From: Nonomuraea gerenzanensis
GTDB lineage: Bacteria > Actinomycetota > Actinomycetes > Streptosporangiales > Streptosporangiaceae
Assembly: GCF_020215645.1 (NCBI RefSeq)
Contig: NZ_CP084058.1
Location: forward strand, 5,084,001 to 5,148,000
Length of the DNA stretch: 64,000 nt
Direction of reading: 5' to 3'
Made by a program: the position numbers and the translations under genes. Positions 41,510 through 49,941 of the stretch are shown one piece after another; within the stretch, counting starts at the first letter, position 1; the number at the start of each line of letters is the position of its first letter. A model generated the notes under the pieces. That model was not told the DNA's origin, ran no database searches, and saw nothing but the letters and a program-made list of their open reading frames with translations.

Positions 41510-44500
41510 GTGGCGCAGGCCGGGGCGATCGCGGGCATCGACGGGTGGATCGGGCGAGAGGCGGACGTCGACCGGGTCGTGGCCGCCCTGACCTCGGGCG
41601 ACGGCGGGCTCGTCGTGGTGGTGCCCGAGCCGGACGGCGTCGAGGGGCTGGGCCTGACCACCGTCGTGGCGGCGGCGCTGCGCCGTCCCGAGGTGGCGGC
41701 GCGCTTCCCCGAGGGCATCGGCTGGCTGAACTTCGGCGGCTCCCACTCCGACGAGCAGGCCGCCGAGTTCACCGAGGCGCTGGAGCACCTGCACGGGGAG
41801 GACGTGGAGCTGTTCGCCCACCTGGAGCTGGACGACCTGATCGACGCCAGCCACGACGAGGAGGCGGCCGGCGAGCTGCTGCGCGAGCAGATCTTCCAGC
41901 CGGGGCCGCGGCTGATGGTGGTGGACGGGCTGCGGCACGCCGGCATGGTGGTGCCGCTGGCGTTGGCGGTGCCCGGCTGCACGTGGCTCGTCACGGCCAG
42001 GACGGCGGGCGAGGAGCTGCCGTTCGCGGTCATCGTGGGCGTCGGGCCGTTGAGCGTCGCGCAGAGCACGGCGCTGCTGCGCCGCGACCTGCCCGCGCTG
42101 GACGAGGACACGGCCACCCGCCTGGCGGAGCTGACCGGGGGCTGGCCGCTCGCCCTCACCATGGCGCACGGGCTCATCGTCAGCCAGGTCGTCACAGGAG
42201 AGCCCGCGACCGAGGCCGCCGCCCGCCTGGCCGACCGGCTACCCGGTCGCGTGGACCTGTGCGTGCCCGGCTCCCGGGCCCGCCTGGCGGGGGCGCTCGT
42301 GGACCACTCGCTCGGCTGGCTGCGCACCGTGGACCCGGCCGCCGCCGAACGGTTCCTCCAGCTCGGCCTGTTCGGCCCTGGCGAGGGCATCCCCATCGGC
42401 GTGGCCGCTCTGATGTGGAGCTCGGGCGGGGGCGTGACCGGGGGGCGGATCGGCGCGCTCATCGCCCGGCTCGAAGGGCTGCGGCTGCTGCGGCGGCGTA
42501 CCGATCATCCCGTGCTGGGCCTCGCGGACGCGGTGGGGGAGCGCGTGCGGGAGCTCCTCGGCGCGGACGGGCTCGAACGCGCCCGCCGCGCCCTGATCGA
42601 GGCCGACCCCGAGGAGACCCCGGAGGGCTGGGCCGAACTGCCCGGCACCGGGGAGTGGATGATGCGCAACCTCGCCCGGCTGTACGCCGAGGCGGGGGAC
42701 ACGGACGCGCTGCGGGAGCTGGTCCGCGACGGGTCCTTCCTGGGCTCCCGGATCCACCGGTCCGGCGTGGACGCGGCCCTGGACGACCTGGCCAGGGCGG
42801 ACGACGACACCGCCGCGTCGCTCGCCCGCGTGCTGGCGGGCTCGTCCCACCTGCTGGAAAGCGCTCGCGAGCTGGGCGTCGGCGTGCTGCCCACGCTCGC
42901 CGCCCGCCTGCACGCCACCCCCGGCGCGGGCGCGGACCTGCGGCAGTGGCTGGCGGAGCAGGGGTCGCCCTGGCTGGAGCACCGCGGCACGCCGCCCGAC
43001 CTGCCGCACGAGGCGCTCGTGCGGACGCACCACAGCCGCGCCGAGCGGATGACGGGCCTGGCCATGTCCCCGGACGGCGCCTGGCTGGCCGCCGCCGGGG
43101 ACCAGGGGCGGGTGTCGCGGTGGAGCCTGGACGGGACGGCGATGCGGGCGCTGCTCGGGCACGAGAGCGAGGTCACCTGCGTGGCCGTCGCGCCGGGCGG
43201 GGCGTGGCTGGCCACCGGGAGCTGGGACGGGACCGTGCGGCTGTGGGAGGGGGACGGGCGGCTGCGCGCCGTGCTCGGCGACCTGCCGGAGACGGCCAGG
43301 ACGATCGCGATCGCGCCGGACGCGAGGTGGGGGGTCGTGGGCGGGGAGGGCTTCCTGTGGTTCTTCGACGCAGACGGCACGGTGCGCGCGACGCCCGAGG
43401 AGGCGGAGGAGGACTACGAGGCCGTCGCCGTCGCACCCGACGGGAGCTGGGTCGTCGCGGTCGGCTCTGACGTCACCGAGCTGTGGGACGCGCACGGCCG
43501 CCGCACTGCGGTCGTCGAGGCGGTCTGGGAGAAGGACGAGGACGGTGAGGCGGCCGTTGAGAACAACGGCGGGGAGGCCGTGGCCGTCGCGCCCTCAGGG
43601 GAGTGGCTGGCGCTGCTCAGCCGGTACGGCACCGTCCGCCTGCTGAACCCCGACGGCACCCCGCGCGCCGAGCTGCACACCGTCTTCAGCCACGGCACCG
43701 GCCTGGCCATCGCCCCCGACAGCCGCTGGCTGGCCGTCTCCGACTTCGACGACCACCTCGTCATCCTCGACCCCGACGGAACCGTGCGCGCCCGCCTGCA
43801 CGGCCACCCGGACACGATCACCGGCCTGGCCATCACCCCGGACGGCCGCCTCCTGGTCTCGGCGAGCCGCGACCACACCGTCCGCGTCTGGGACGTGGCC
43901 CTCGCCCTGCGACCCGGCGCCACCGAGGCACCCGCCCGCTACGACCTGCGCGGCATCGCGGTGGCCGGCGACGGCTCCTACCTGGCCACCGTCGGAATGT
44001 CCGGCCTGACCCTCTGGCATCCTGACGGGACCGTCCGCGTCCAGGCCACGGAGGACTGGCTGCGGAGCGTGGCCGTGGCCGCCGACGGCGCGTACGTGCT
44101 CGGCGTCGACTCCGACGGCGGCCTGCGCCTGCACGACCGGGACGGCACCGTCCGCGCCACCGCGGACGCACCGGGCGCCGGCCCCATGCTGGAGCCGGCG
44201 TCGGCGATCGCCCCCGACGGCACCTGGCTGGCCGTCTCCACCGACCACATCGTGCGCATCCTGAGCAGCGACCTCGATGTCATCGCCACCCTGGAGCCCT
44301 CCGGCGAGGAGGTGACCGCGCTGGCCATCGCCCCGGACTCGTCCTGGCTCGCGATCGCCACGGACCACGAGATCCGGCGCTGGACCCGCGACGGCCGCCC
44401 GCTGGGCCTCCTGGCGGAGACGGACAACGCGGTCGAGGCGCTGGCCGTCGCACCCGGCGGCCGTCACGTGGCGGCGGGCACCATCCGCGGCATGGTGGAG

Positions 44501-44767
44501 CTGTTCGAGGTGACGGGGACCAGGACGGCCCGCTTCGGCCAGGACGACTGGCTGACGGACCTCGCCTTCTCCCCGGACGGCACCCGCCTGGCCACCGCCG
44601 CCCTGCACGGCTGCCTGCGCGTCTGGGACGTCAGCACGTACGCCACGGAATGCGGCATCGTCGTGCACGGCGAGCTGCACGGCTGCGCCTGGCACCCCGA
44701 CGGCTCGGCGCTGTACGCGGCGGGCGAGGCCGGCCTGTTCGCCTTCACCTACCACCGCGGGACGTGA
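41510..44767 (+). CDS. STAND (NB-ARC-like) WD40-repeat protein with degenerate P-loop
   Basis: The 1085-residue protein has an NB-ARC-like N-terminal half: WIGREADVDRVVAAL, a P-loop region GVEGLGLTTVVAAALRR (residues 43-59), a Walker-B-like RLMVVDGLRH (Asp139) and sensor TARTAGEE. Helical regions follow, then from about residue 515 some fourteen WD repeats (LLVSASRDHTVRVWDV is typical). The P-loop Lys is replaced by Leu49, so ATP hydrolysis is doubtful. GTG 41510 follows GAGAGGGGAG. STAND-WD40 proteins are signalling or conflict switches; the trigger is unknown. Confidence 0.8.
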   Translation: MAQAGAIAGIDGWIGREADVDRVVAALTSGDGGLVVVVPEPDGVEGLGLTTVVAAALRRPEVAARFPEGIGWLNFGGSHSDEQAAEFTEALEHLHGEDVELFAHLELDDLIDASHDEEAAGELLREQIFQPGPRLMVVDGLRHAGMVVPLALAVPGCTWLVTARTAGEELPFAVIVGVGPLSVAQSTALLRRDLPALDEDTATRLAELTGGWPLALTMAHGLIVSQVVTGEPATEAAARLADRLPGRVDLCVPGSRARLAGALVDHSLGWLRTVDPAAAERFLQLGLFGPGEGIPIGVAALMWSSGGGVTGGRIGALIARLEGLRLLRRRTDHPVLGLADAVGERVRELLGADGLERARRALIEADPEETPEGWAELPGTGEWMMRNLARLYAEAGDTDALRELVRDGSFLGSRIHRSGVDAALDDLARADDDTAASLARVLAGSSHLLESARELGVGVLPTLAARLHATPGAGADLRQWLAEQGSPWLEHRGTPPDLPHEALVRTHHSRAERMTGLAMSPDGAWLAAAGDQGRVSRWSLDGTAMRALLGHESEVTCVAVAPGGAWLATGSWDGTVRLWEGDGRLRAVLGDLPETARTIAIAPDARWGVVGGEGFLWFFDADGTVRATPEEAEEDYEAVAVAPDGSWVVAVGSDVTELWDAHGRRTAVVEAVWEKDEDGEAAVENNGGEAVAVAPSGEWLALLSRYGTVRLLNPDGTPRAELHTVFSHGTGLAIAPDSRWLAVSDFDDHLVILDPDGTVRARLHGHPDTITGLAITPDGRLLVSASRDHTVRVWDVALALRPGATEAPARYDLRGIAVAGDGSYLATVGMSGLTLWHPDGTVRVQATEDWLRSVAVAADGAYVLGVDSDGGLRLHDRDGTVRATADAPGAGPMLEPASAIAPDGTWLAVSTDHIVRILSSDLDVIATLEPSGEEVTALAIAPDSSWLAIATDHEIRRWTRDGRPLGLLAETDNAVEALAVAPGGRHVAAGTIRGMVELFEVTGTRTARFGQDDWLTDLAFSPDGTRLATAALHGCLRVWDVSTYATECGIVVHGELHGCAWHPDGSALYAAGEAGLFAFTYHRGT

Positions 44768-44789
44768 TCCCCGGTCCACGATCGGGGTC

Positions 44790-44970
44790 GTGGAGCTGTG
44801 GGAGCGTTCTGCGACCCTCGAACTCCTCGAACGCCTGCTGAGCGAGAGCGCGCGGGGCGGGCGGGTCGCGGTGGTGGCCGGTGAGGCGGGCATCGGGAAG
44901 TCGGTGCTGGTCACGGAGTTCGCGCGGCGGTGCGGGGCGCGGGCGCGGGTGTTGTGGGGCGGCTGGGGGC
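44790..44970 (+). pseudogene. Truncated N-terminus of an AAA/LuxR-type regulator
   Basis: From GTG 44790 about 58 codons read as the start of a large ATP-binding LuxR regulator: LWERSATLELLERLLSESAR, then Walker A VVAGEAGIGKSVLVTEFARR. After VLWGG the frame stays open to 45158 but the sequence becomes Arg-rich and repeat-derived and no longer matches. No continuation was found in the other frames before the next gene. This looks like the remnant left by a deletion; the end position is approximate. Confidence 0.6.
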
Positions 44971-45003
44971 CGGGGCGGCATCGCCACCGCCATCCGCCGG
45001 AGC

Positions 45004-45039
45004 GCCGACGCCGCCAAGTGAGCCGACGCCCCCAAGTGA
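45004..45039. repeat. 18-base tandem duplication
   Basis: GCCGACGCCGCCAAGTGA (45004-45021) and GCCGACGCCCCCAAGTGA (45022-45039) differ at one base, and a partial third copy follows. The repeat lies in the 200-base non-genic stretch between the truncated regulator and the mod operon; otherwise I see nothing there. Confidence 0.85.
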
Positions 45040-45164
45040 GCCGACGCCGCAGGGCCGTGCGGCGTGCTCTCGTGAATGCCAGGTGGAAGCAGCCCGGCAA
45101 GCCGCTCCTGCGGCACCATGCCGCCCTTCTCCCTCGAATATGCGACGGGCTACAGTAGGACCTT

Positions 45165-45578
45165 GTGACCACGTTCCGCATCAGTGAGGCCGCGGCGCTG
45201 CTCGGCGTCAGCGCCGACACCGTGCGCCGATGGGTCGACGCGGGCAAGCTCGAAGCCGAGCGCGACGAGCACGGCCACCGGCGGATCGTCGGCGCCGACC
45301 TGGCCGCGTTCGCCCGGGCGCAGATCGAGGAGAGCGGCGACGGCGGGCGCACCTCGGCCCGCAACCGGTTCAGGGGCATCGTCACCGAGGTGCTCCGCGA
45401 CGCGGTGATGGCGCAGGTGGAGATCGCCGCGGGGCCGTTCCGGGTGGTGTCGCTGATGAGCCGGCAGGCCGCCGACGAGCTGGGCCTGGAGGCGGGGGTG
45501 GTGGCCGTCGCCGTGATCAAGTCCACCAACGTCGTCGTGGAGATCCCCGGTCACGAGCGCGTGGCCGGGCAGGTGTGA
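45165..45578 (+). CDS. HTH-Mop (TOBE) molybdate-responsive regulator
   Basis: The 137-residue protein fuses a MerR/excisionase-type HTH (FRISEAAALLGVSADTVRRW) to a single Mop/TOBE domain (RNRFRGIVTEVLRDAVMAQV; VVAVAVIKSTNVVVEIP). Mop domains bind molybdate in oligomers, as in ModE. It starts the operon 11 bases before modA, so it probably senses molybdate and controls transport. GTG 45165. Confidence 0.88.
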   Translation: MTTFRISEAAALLGVSADTVRRWVDAGKLEAERDEHGHRRIVGADLAAFARAQIEESGDGGRTSARNRFRGIVTEVLRDAVMAQVEIAAGPFRVVSLMSRQAADELGLEAGVVAVAVIKSTNVVVEIPGHERVAGQV

Positions 45579-45589
45579 GGAGCCCCTTG

Positions 45590-46378
45590 GTGTTCAGGCG
45601 TCTTTCCCGGCGGGTGATCGCCCTGTCCGTCGCGCTCGCGCTCGCGCTGGCGGGCCTGACCGGCTGCGGCTCCGGCGAGCCCGCGGCGTCCTCGTCAGGT
45701 GGGGGTGCCAAGGAGCTGACGGTGTTCGCGGCGGCCTCGCTGACCGGCACGTTCACCGAGCTGGGCAAGGTCTTCGAGAGCGCGCATCCCGGCACCGCAG
45801 TGCGGTTCAACTTCGGCTCCAGCGCGACCCTGGCGCAGCAGATCACGCAGGGAGCGCCGGCCGACGTGTTCGCGGCGGCCAGCCCCGCCACGATGAAGCC
45901 GGTCACCGACGCGTCGCTGGCCGCCGCGCCGGCCACGTTCGTCCGCAACAAGCTGGAGATCGCGGTGCCGAAGGGCAACCCGGCCCAGGTGGACGAGCTG
46001 AAGGACCTGGCCGACACCAGGGTGAAGGTGGCGCTCTGCGCCGAGCAGGTGCCCTGCGGGGCGGCGGCGGTCAAGGCGCTCGGCGCGGCCGGGCTGAAGG
46101 TCACCCCCGTCACCCTGGAGCAGGACGTGAAGGCCACGCTGACCAAGGTGGAGCTGGGCGAGGTGGACGCGGCGCTGGTCTACAGGACGGACGTGATCGC
46201 CTCCGGCGGCAAGGTGCGGGGCATCCCCTTCCCCGAGGCCGGCCAGGCGGTCAACGACTACCCGATCGCCGCCCTGACCGGGGCGCCCGCCGCTGAGCTG
46301 GCGCGGCAGTTCGTGGAGCTGGTGCTGTCGCCGCAGGGCAGGGACGTGCTCACCAAGGCCGGCTTCGAGGCGCCCTGA
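45590..46378 (+). CDS. modA: Molybdate ABC transporter substrate-binding lipoprotein
   Basis: The 262-residue protein has a signal peptide with lipobox LTGC (about residue 24), then the mature ModA fold: LTVFAAASLTGTFTELGKVF, FNFGSSATLAQQITQGAPAD, VFAAASPATM and ALVYRTDV. The oxyanion-binding serines sit in AASL and GSSA. GTG 45590 is 8 bases after GAGGAG. Second gene of the molybdate operon; it acts at the outer face of the membrane. Confidence 0.93.
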   Translation: MFRRLSRRVIALSVALALALAGLTGCGSGEPAASSSGGGAKELTVFAAASLTGTFTELGKVFESAHPGTAVRFNFGSSATLAQQITQGAPADVFAAASPATMKPVTDASLAAAPATFVRNKLEIAVPKGNPAQVDELKDLADTRVKVALCAEQVPCGAAAVKALGAAGLKVTPVTLEQDVKATLTKVELGEVDAALVYRTDVIASGGKVRGIPFPEAGQAVNDYPIAALTGAPAAELARQFVELVLSPQGRDVLTKAGFEAP

Positions 46379-46383
46379 ACGAG

Positions 46384-47208
46384 ATGAGCACTCCCGCGCA
46401 GGAACAGGCCCGGCCGCGCCGCGTGGTCTCCGGGCGGTTGCCGTGGATGCTGGTCGTGCCCGCGCTGCTGGGGCTGGTGTTCCTGGTGCTGCCGCTCGCG
46501 GGGCTGCTGGTCAGGGCGCCGTGGTCCACGCTGCCGCGCCGGCTGGCCGAGCCGCACGTGCTGGAGGCGCTGCGGCTGTCGCTGGTGACCGCCACCATCG
46601 CCACCGCCGCGTGCCTGCTGCTCGGGGTGCCGCTGGCCTGGCTGCTGGCCCGGGTCGAGTTCCCGGGGCGGCGGCTGGTGCGGGCGCTGGTCACGGTGCC
46701 GCTGGTGCTGCCGCCCGTGGTCGGCGGCGTGGCGCTGCTGCTCGTGCTCGGGCGGCGCGGGCTCGTCGGGCAGTGGCTGGAGGCCGGCTTCGGGGTCACG
46801 CTGCCGTTCACGACGGCGGGGGTGGTCATCGCGGAGGCGTTCGTCGCGATGCCGTTCCTGGTGATCAGCGTGGAGGGCGCGTTGCGCGGCGCGGACCAGC
46901 GCTTCGAGGAGGCGGCCGCCACGCTGGGCGCCTCGCGCTGGACCGTGTTCCGGCGGGTGACGCTGCCCATGGTGCTCCCGGGCGTGGTGGCGGGGGCGGT
47001 GCTGTGCTGGGCGCGGGCGCTCGGCGAGTTCGGGGCGACGATCACGTTCGCGGGCAACTTCCCCGGCACCACCCGCACCATGCCGCTGGCCGTCTACCTG
47101 GCCCTGGAGACCGAGCCGGAGGCGGCGATCGTCCTCAGCCTGGTGCTGCTCGCCGTGTCGGTGCTCATCCTGGCCAGCCTGCGCGACCGGTGGGTGAGCG
47201 CATCATGA
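46384..47208 (+). CDS. modB: Molybdate ABC transporter permease
   Basis: The 274-residue protein has about six membrane segments and the ModB/CysTW coupling (EAA) motif EEAAATLGASRWTVFRRVTL, followed by ARALGEFGATITFAGN, which is typical for molybdate permeases. It starts 5 bases after modA. Its stop TGA overlaps an ATG that opens an 11-codon ORF within a duplicated junction sequence before modC. Confidence 0.93.
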   Translation: MSTPAQEQARPRRVVSGRLPWMLVVPALLGLVFLVLPLAGLLVRAPWSTLPRRLAEPHVLEALRLSLVTATIATAACLLLGVPLAWLLARVEFPGRRLVRALVTVPLVLPPVVGGVALLLVLGRRGLVGQWLEAGFGVTLPFTTAGVVIAEAFVAMPFLVISVEGALRGADQRFEEAAATLGASRWTVFRRVTLPMVLPGVVAGAVLCWARALGEFGATITFAGNFPGTTRTMPLAVYLALETEPEAAIVLSLVLLAVSVLILASLRDRWVSAS

Positions 47209-47257
47209 CCTTCGACGCACGGCTGGTGAGCGCGCCATGACCCTCGACGCCCGGCTC
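47194..47257 (+). repeat. Duplicated modB-modC junction with an 11-codon ORF
   Basis: Two adjacent 32-base segments, 47194-47225 and 47226-47257, match at 27 positions, and each holds GTGAGCG, then ATGACC, then TCGACGC. The first ATG (47205) overlaps the modB stop and opens an 11-codon ORF ending at 47240. That stop overlaps the real modC ATG (47237). Two ATGA couplings therefore bridge modB to modC. Confidence 0.85.
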
Positions 47258-48271
47258 GTGGTCACCAGGGCCGCCTTCACCCTCGACGTCACCCTGCGGG
47301 TCGCCCCCGGCGAGGTGGTGGCGCTGCTCGGGCCGAACGGCGCGGGCAAGACCACCGCGCTGCGCGCCCTGGCCGGGCTCACCGCCATGTCCGAGGGCGG
47401 GCGGATCGTGCTGCGCGGCAGGCCGCTGCACCCGCTGCCCGCCGAGAGCCGGCCCATCGGCATGGTGTTCCAGGACTACCTGCTCTTCCCGCACCTGAGC
47501 GTGCTGGACAACGTGGCGTTCGGGCCGCGCTGCCAGGGGGTGTCCAAGGTGGAGTCCCGCCGTCTGGCCGCCGGGCTGCTGGAGCGCGTCGGCCTCGCCG
47601 ACCGCGCCGCCGCCAGGCCCCGCCAGCTCTCCGGCGGCCAGGCCCAGCGGGTCGCGCTCGCCCGCGCCCTGGCCGTGCGGCCCGAGCTGCTCCTGCTGGA
47701 CGAGCCGCTGGCGGCCCTCGACGCCCACACCCGGCTGGAGATCCGCTCCCAGCTGCGCCGCCACCTGGCCGACTTCGACGGCGCCACCGTCCTGGTCACC
47801 CACGACCCGCTCGACGCCATGGTGCTGGCCGACCGGCTGGTCGTCATCGAGCACGGCGCCGTCGTCCAGCAGGGCGCGCCGGCCGAGGTCGCCCGCCACC
47901 CCCGCACCGACTACGTGGCCCGCCTCGTCGGGCTCAACCTGTACCGGGGGGTGGCCGACGGGGCGCGGGTCAAGGTCGGCGAGCTGCTGCTGCACACCTC
48001 CGAGCATCTGGAGGGGGCCGCGTTCGCGGCCTTCCCGCCCGCGGCCGTCGCCCTCTACCGCACGCGCCCCGACGGCAGCCCCCGCAACCTGTGGCAGGCT
48101 CGCATCGACGGCATCGAACGGCACGGCGACAACGTCCGCGTGCACCTCGACGGCCCCATCACCGTCTTCGCCGACATCACCCCCGCCGCCCTGGCCGACC
48201 TCGACCTGACCCCCGGCCAGCGGATCTGGGCGTCGGTCAAGGCCGCAGAGACCCACGCCTACCCCGCATGA
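47237..48271 (+). CDS. modC: Molybdate ABC transporter ATP-binding protein
   Basis: The 344-residue protein has an ATPase domain (Walker A GPNGAGKTT, signature LSGGQAQRVALARALAVRP, Walker B LLLLDEPLAALD, switch His in VTHD) and a C-terminal TOBE/Mop domain (NLWQARIDGIERHGDNVRVH). That C-terminal domain is the usual site for molybdate feedback in ModC. ATG 47237 is chosen by homology and by the ATGA overlap with the 11-codon ORF. Confidence 0.93.
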   Translation: MTLDARLVVTRAAFTLDVTLRVAPGEVVALLGPNGAGKTTALRALAGLTAMSEGGRIVLRGRPLHPLPAESRPIGMVFQDYLLFPHLSVLDNVAFGPRCQGVSKVESRRLAAGLLERVGLADRAAARPRQLSGGQAQRVALARALAVRPELLLLDEPLAALDAHTRLEIRSQLRRHLADFDGATVLVTHDPLDAMVLADRLVVIEHGAVVQQGAPAEVARHPRTDYVARLVGLNLYRGVADGARVKVGELLLHTSEHLEGAAFAAFPPAAVALYRTRPDGSPRNLWQARIDGIERHGDNVRVHLDGPITVFADITPAALADLDLTPGQRIWASVKAAETHAYPA

Positions 48272-48534
48272 ACGCCGCCCACGGGTGCAACGCCATCTGC
48301 CTCGGCGGGCCGTGCCACGGCCTGCTCACCCACATCGACCAGGACATCGGCGCCCTGACGATCCCCGTGCCGCACCGCCCGGAGACGCGGGCCCGTTACC
48401 GGATCACTCGCGAGCGGGTGCGCTACCGCGGGCAGGCGGAGCCGTACGTCGCCCTGCACTGGGCTGACCAGCCCCCCGCCTGCACGACGGCCGTTCCCGG
48501 CCGCAGCGTCCCGCCGCCCGCCTCGGGACCTTGA
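48268..48534 (+). CDS. Small Cys-containing hypothetical protein coupled to modC
   Basis: The 88-residue protein begins with ATG overlapping the modC stop (ATGA). It has CNAICLGGPCHG near the N-terminus, with C-x3-C-x4-C spacing, then LTHIDQDIGALTIPVP and RYRITRERVRYRGQAEPYVA. No family was recognised. The tight coupling supports real translation; a metal or thiol role is only a guess from the cysteines. Low codon bias difference to modC is apparent. Confidence 0.5.
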   Translation: MNAAHGCNAICLGGPCHGLLTHIDQDIGALTIPVPHRPETRARYRITRERVRYRGQAEPYVALHWADQPPACTTAVPGRSVPPPASGP

Positions 48535-48631
48535 GCAGCCCTGGGCCTCCCCGCCTGCCGGGCGTTCAGGATTGCCAACGCGGCGGTCATCGGTCACCTT
48601 CGAACTACCGAGTCGAGAGCGGGGCGGAGCC

Positions 48632-48997
48632 ATGCCGATCATTCGCAGCGATGACGCGTCCATCGGGGAGCCCGGCGAGCTGCGGCCCATCTACGTGGAG
48701 GTCGACAGGGTCGTCGAGGCGGACGAGAAACTCATCTGGTCGGAGCGGGAGACCCGCGCCGACCCTGCCAGCAAGGTGGTCACGCTGGCTCGCGACGTCT
48801 TCGGTGAAGGGGTCGAGCTGGCCAGGAGCTGCGCGGTCCGGGTCGCCCGGGGGCTGGCGGACCTGTCGGGCGACGTCAGGCCCGACGAGTTCGAGCTGCA
48901 GGTGGCCATCAAGCTCGACTCCGAGGTCGGCGCGGTGCTCGCCAAGGCGTCGGCCGGCGCCCAGTTGCAGGTGACCATGCGGTGGCGGGCGAAATGA
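48632..48997 (+). CDS. CU044_2847 family protein (trypsin-co-occurring domain 1, trypco1)
   Basis: The 121-residue protein fits the trypco1 family: IYVEVDRVVEADEKLIWSER, a helix with DPASKVVTLARDVFGEGVEL, and DEFELQVAIKLDSEVGAVLA ending in QVTMRWRAK. From published genome analysis by Aravind and colleagues, trypco domains occur with trypsin-like, MoxR, CHAT and STAND proteins in bacterial conflict systems, probably as adaptor domains. First gene of a five-gene operon; its stop overlaps the ATPase start (ATGA). Confidence 0.82.
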   Translation: MPIIRSDDASIGEPGELRPIYVEVDRVVEADEKLIWSERETRADPASKVVTLARDVFGEGVELARSCAVRVARGLADLSGDVRPDEFELQVAIKLDSEVGAVLAKASAGAQLQVTMRWRAK

Positions 48998-49941
48998 CCG
49001 AGCCGGTGCTGCTGCCGTACAGCCTGGTCGTCGGCCAGCGGGAGATCAAGAAGGCGCTGGAGCTGAACTTCGTCGCCCCCGGCATCGGGGGCGTGCTGAT
49101 CAGCGGCCAGCGCGGAACCGCGAAGTCGACCACCGTCAGAGGCTTCGCGGTGATGATGTACGGCGAGCTGCCCGTCACGCTGCCGATCAACGCGACCGAC
49201 GACCGCGTGCTGGGCGGCTGGCGGCTGGACGAGCTGATGCGCGGGGAGCCCCACCGGCAGCCCGGCCTGCTGGAGGAGGCGGGCGAGCGTGGCCTGCTCT
49301 ACATCGACGAGGTCAACCTGCTCGACGATCACGTCGTCAACATCATCCTCGACGTCGCCTCCACCGGCGTGCTGACCGTGCAGCGCGAGGGCATCGACGA
49401 GCGCAAGGAGTTGCGGTTCGGCCTGGTGGGGACGATGAACCCGGAGGAGGGCTGGCTGCGGCCGCAGCTGCTGGACCGGTTCGGGCTGATGGTCAAGGTC
49501 AGGGCGGAGGAGGACCCCGAGCTGAGACGGGAGATCCTCACGACCGCCCTGGCCATGGACCAGGCGCGTCACGGCGTGGACCCCGGCCTGCTGGCCGACG
49601 GGCGGGCCGGGGACGCCGAGCTGCGCGCCGAACTGGAGGCGGCCAGAGCCCGGCTCTACGATGTGGCCGTCTCCAAGGACATCGCACGGCTGTGCGCCGA
49701 CGTCGCCGCCGCGTTCCAGGCGGCCGGGCACCGCGGGGACGTCGTGCTCGCGCTGGCCGCCCGCGCGCTGGCCGCACGCGAGGGCGCGGTCGGCGTGGGC
49801 CCGGCGCATGTGGCGGACGCGGCGCCGATGGCCCTGCGCCACCGCCGCGGGGACAGCGCGCAGGAAGGCGGCACCGGCTGGGGGCAGGAGGAGGAGTCGC
49901 GGCTGGCGCAGCTCGTCGTGGAATGGCGCAGGTCACTGTGA
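48994..49941 (+). CDS. ChlI/MoxR-type AAA+ ATPase
   Basis: The 315-residue AAA+ protein is close to magnesium-chelatase I subunits: Walker A GQRGTAKST (Lys44), the hallmark GERGLLYIDEVNLLDDHVVN (Walker B Asp105-Glu106) and sensor GTMNPEEG with LRPQLLDRFG. No chlorophyll genes are present, so it is better seen as the MoxR-like ATPase of a conflict operon, paired with the vWA protein that follows. Start ATG 48994 overlaps the trypco1 stop. It would power remodelling of a target or release of the CHAT effector. Confidence 0.88.
   Translation: MTEPVLLPYSLVVGQREIKKALELNFVAPGIGGVLISGQRGTAKSTTVRGFAVMMYGELPVTLPINATDDRVLGGWRLDELMRGEPHRQPGLLEEAGERGLLYIDEVNLLDDHVVNIILDVASTGVLTVQREGIDERKELRFGLVGTMNPEEGWLRPQLLDRFGLMVKVRAEEDPELRREILTTALAMDQARHGVDPGLLADGRAGDAELRAELEAARARLYDVAVSKDIARLCADVAAAFQAAGHRGDVVLALAARALAAREGAVGVGPAHVADAAPMALRHRRGDSAQEGGTGWGQEEESRLAQLVVEWRRSL

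Noticed and set aside
43595..45529. A 644-codon minus-strand open frame across the WD40 gene end and the mod regulator
   Set aside because: It runs antisense to two well-supported genes and has a shadow-like composition.
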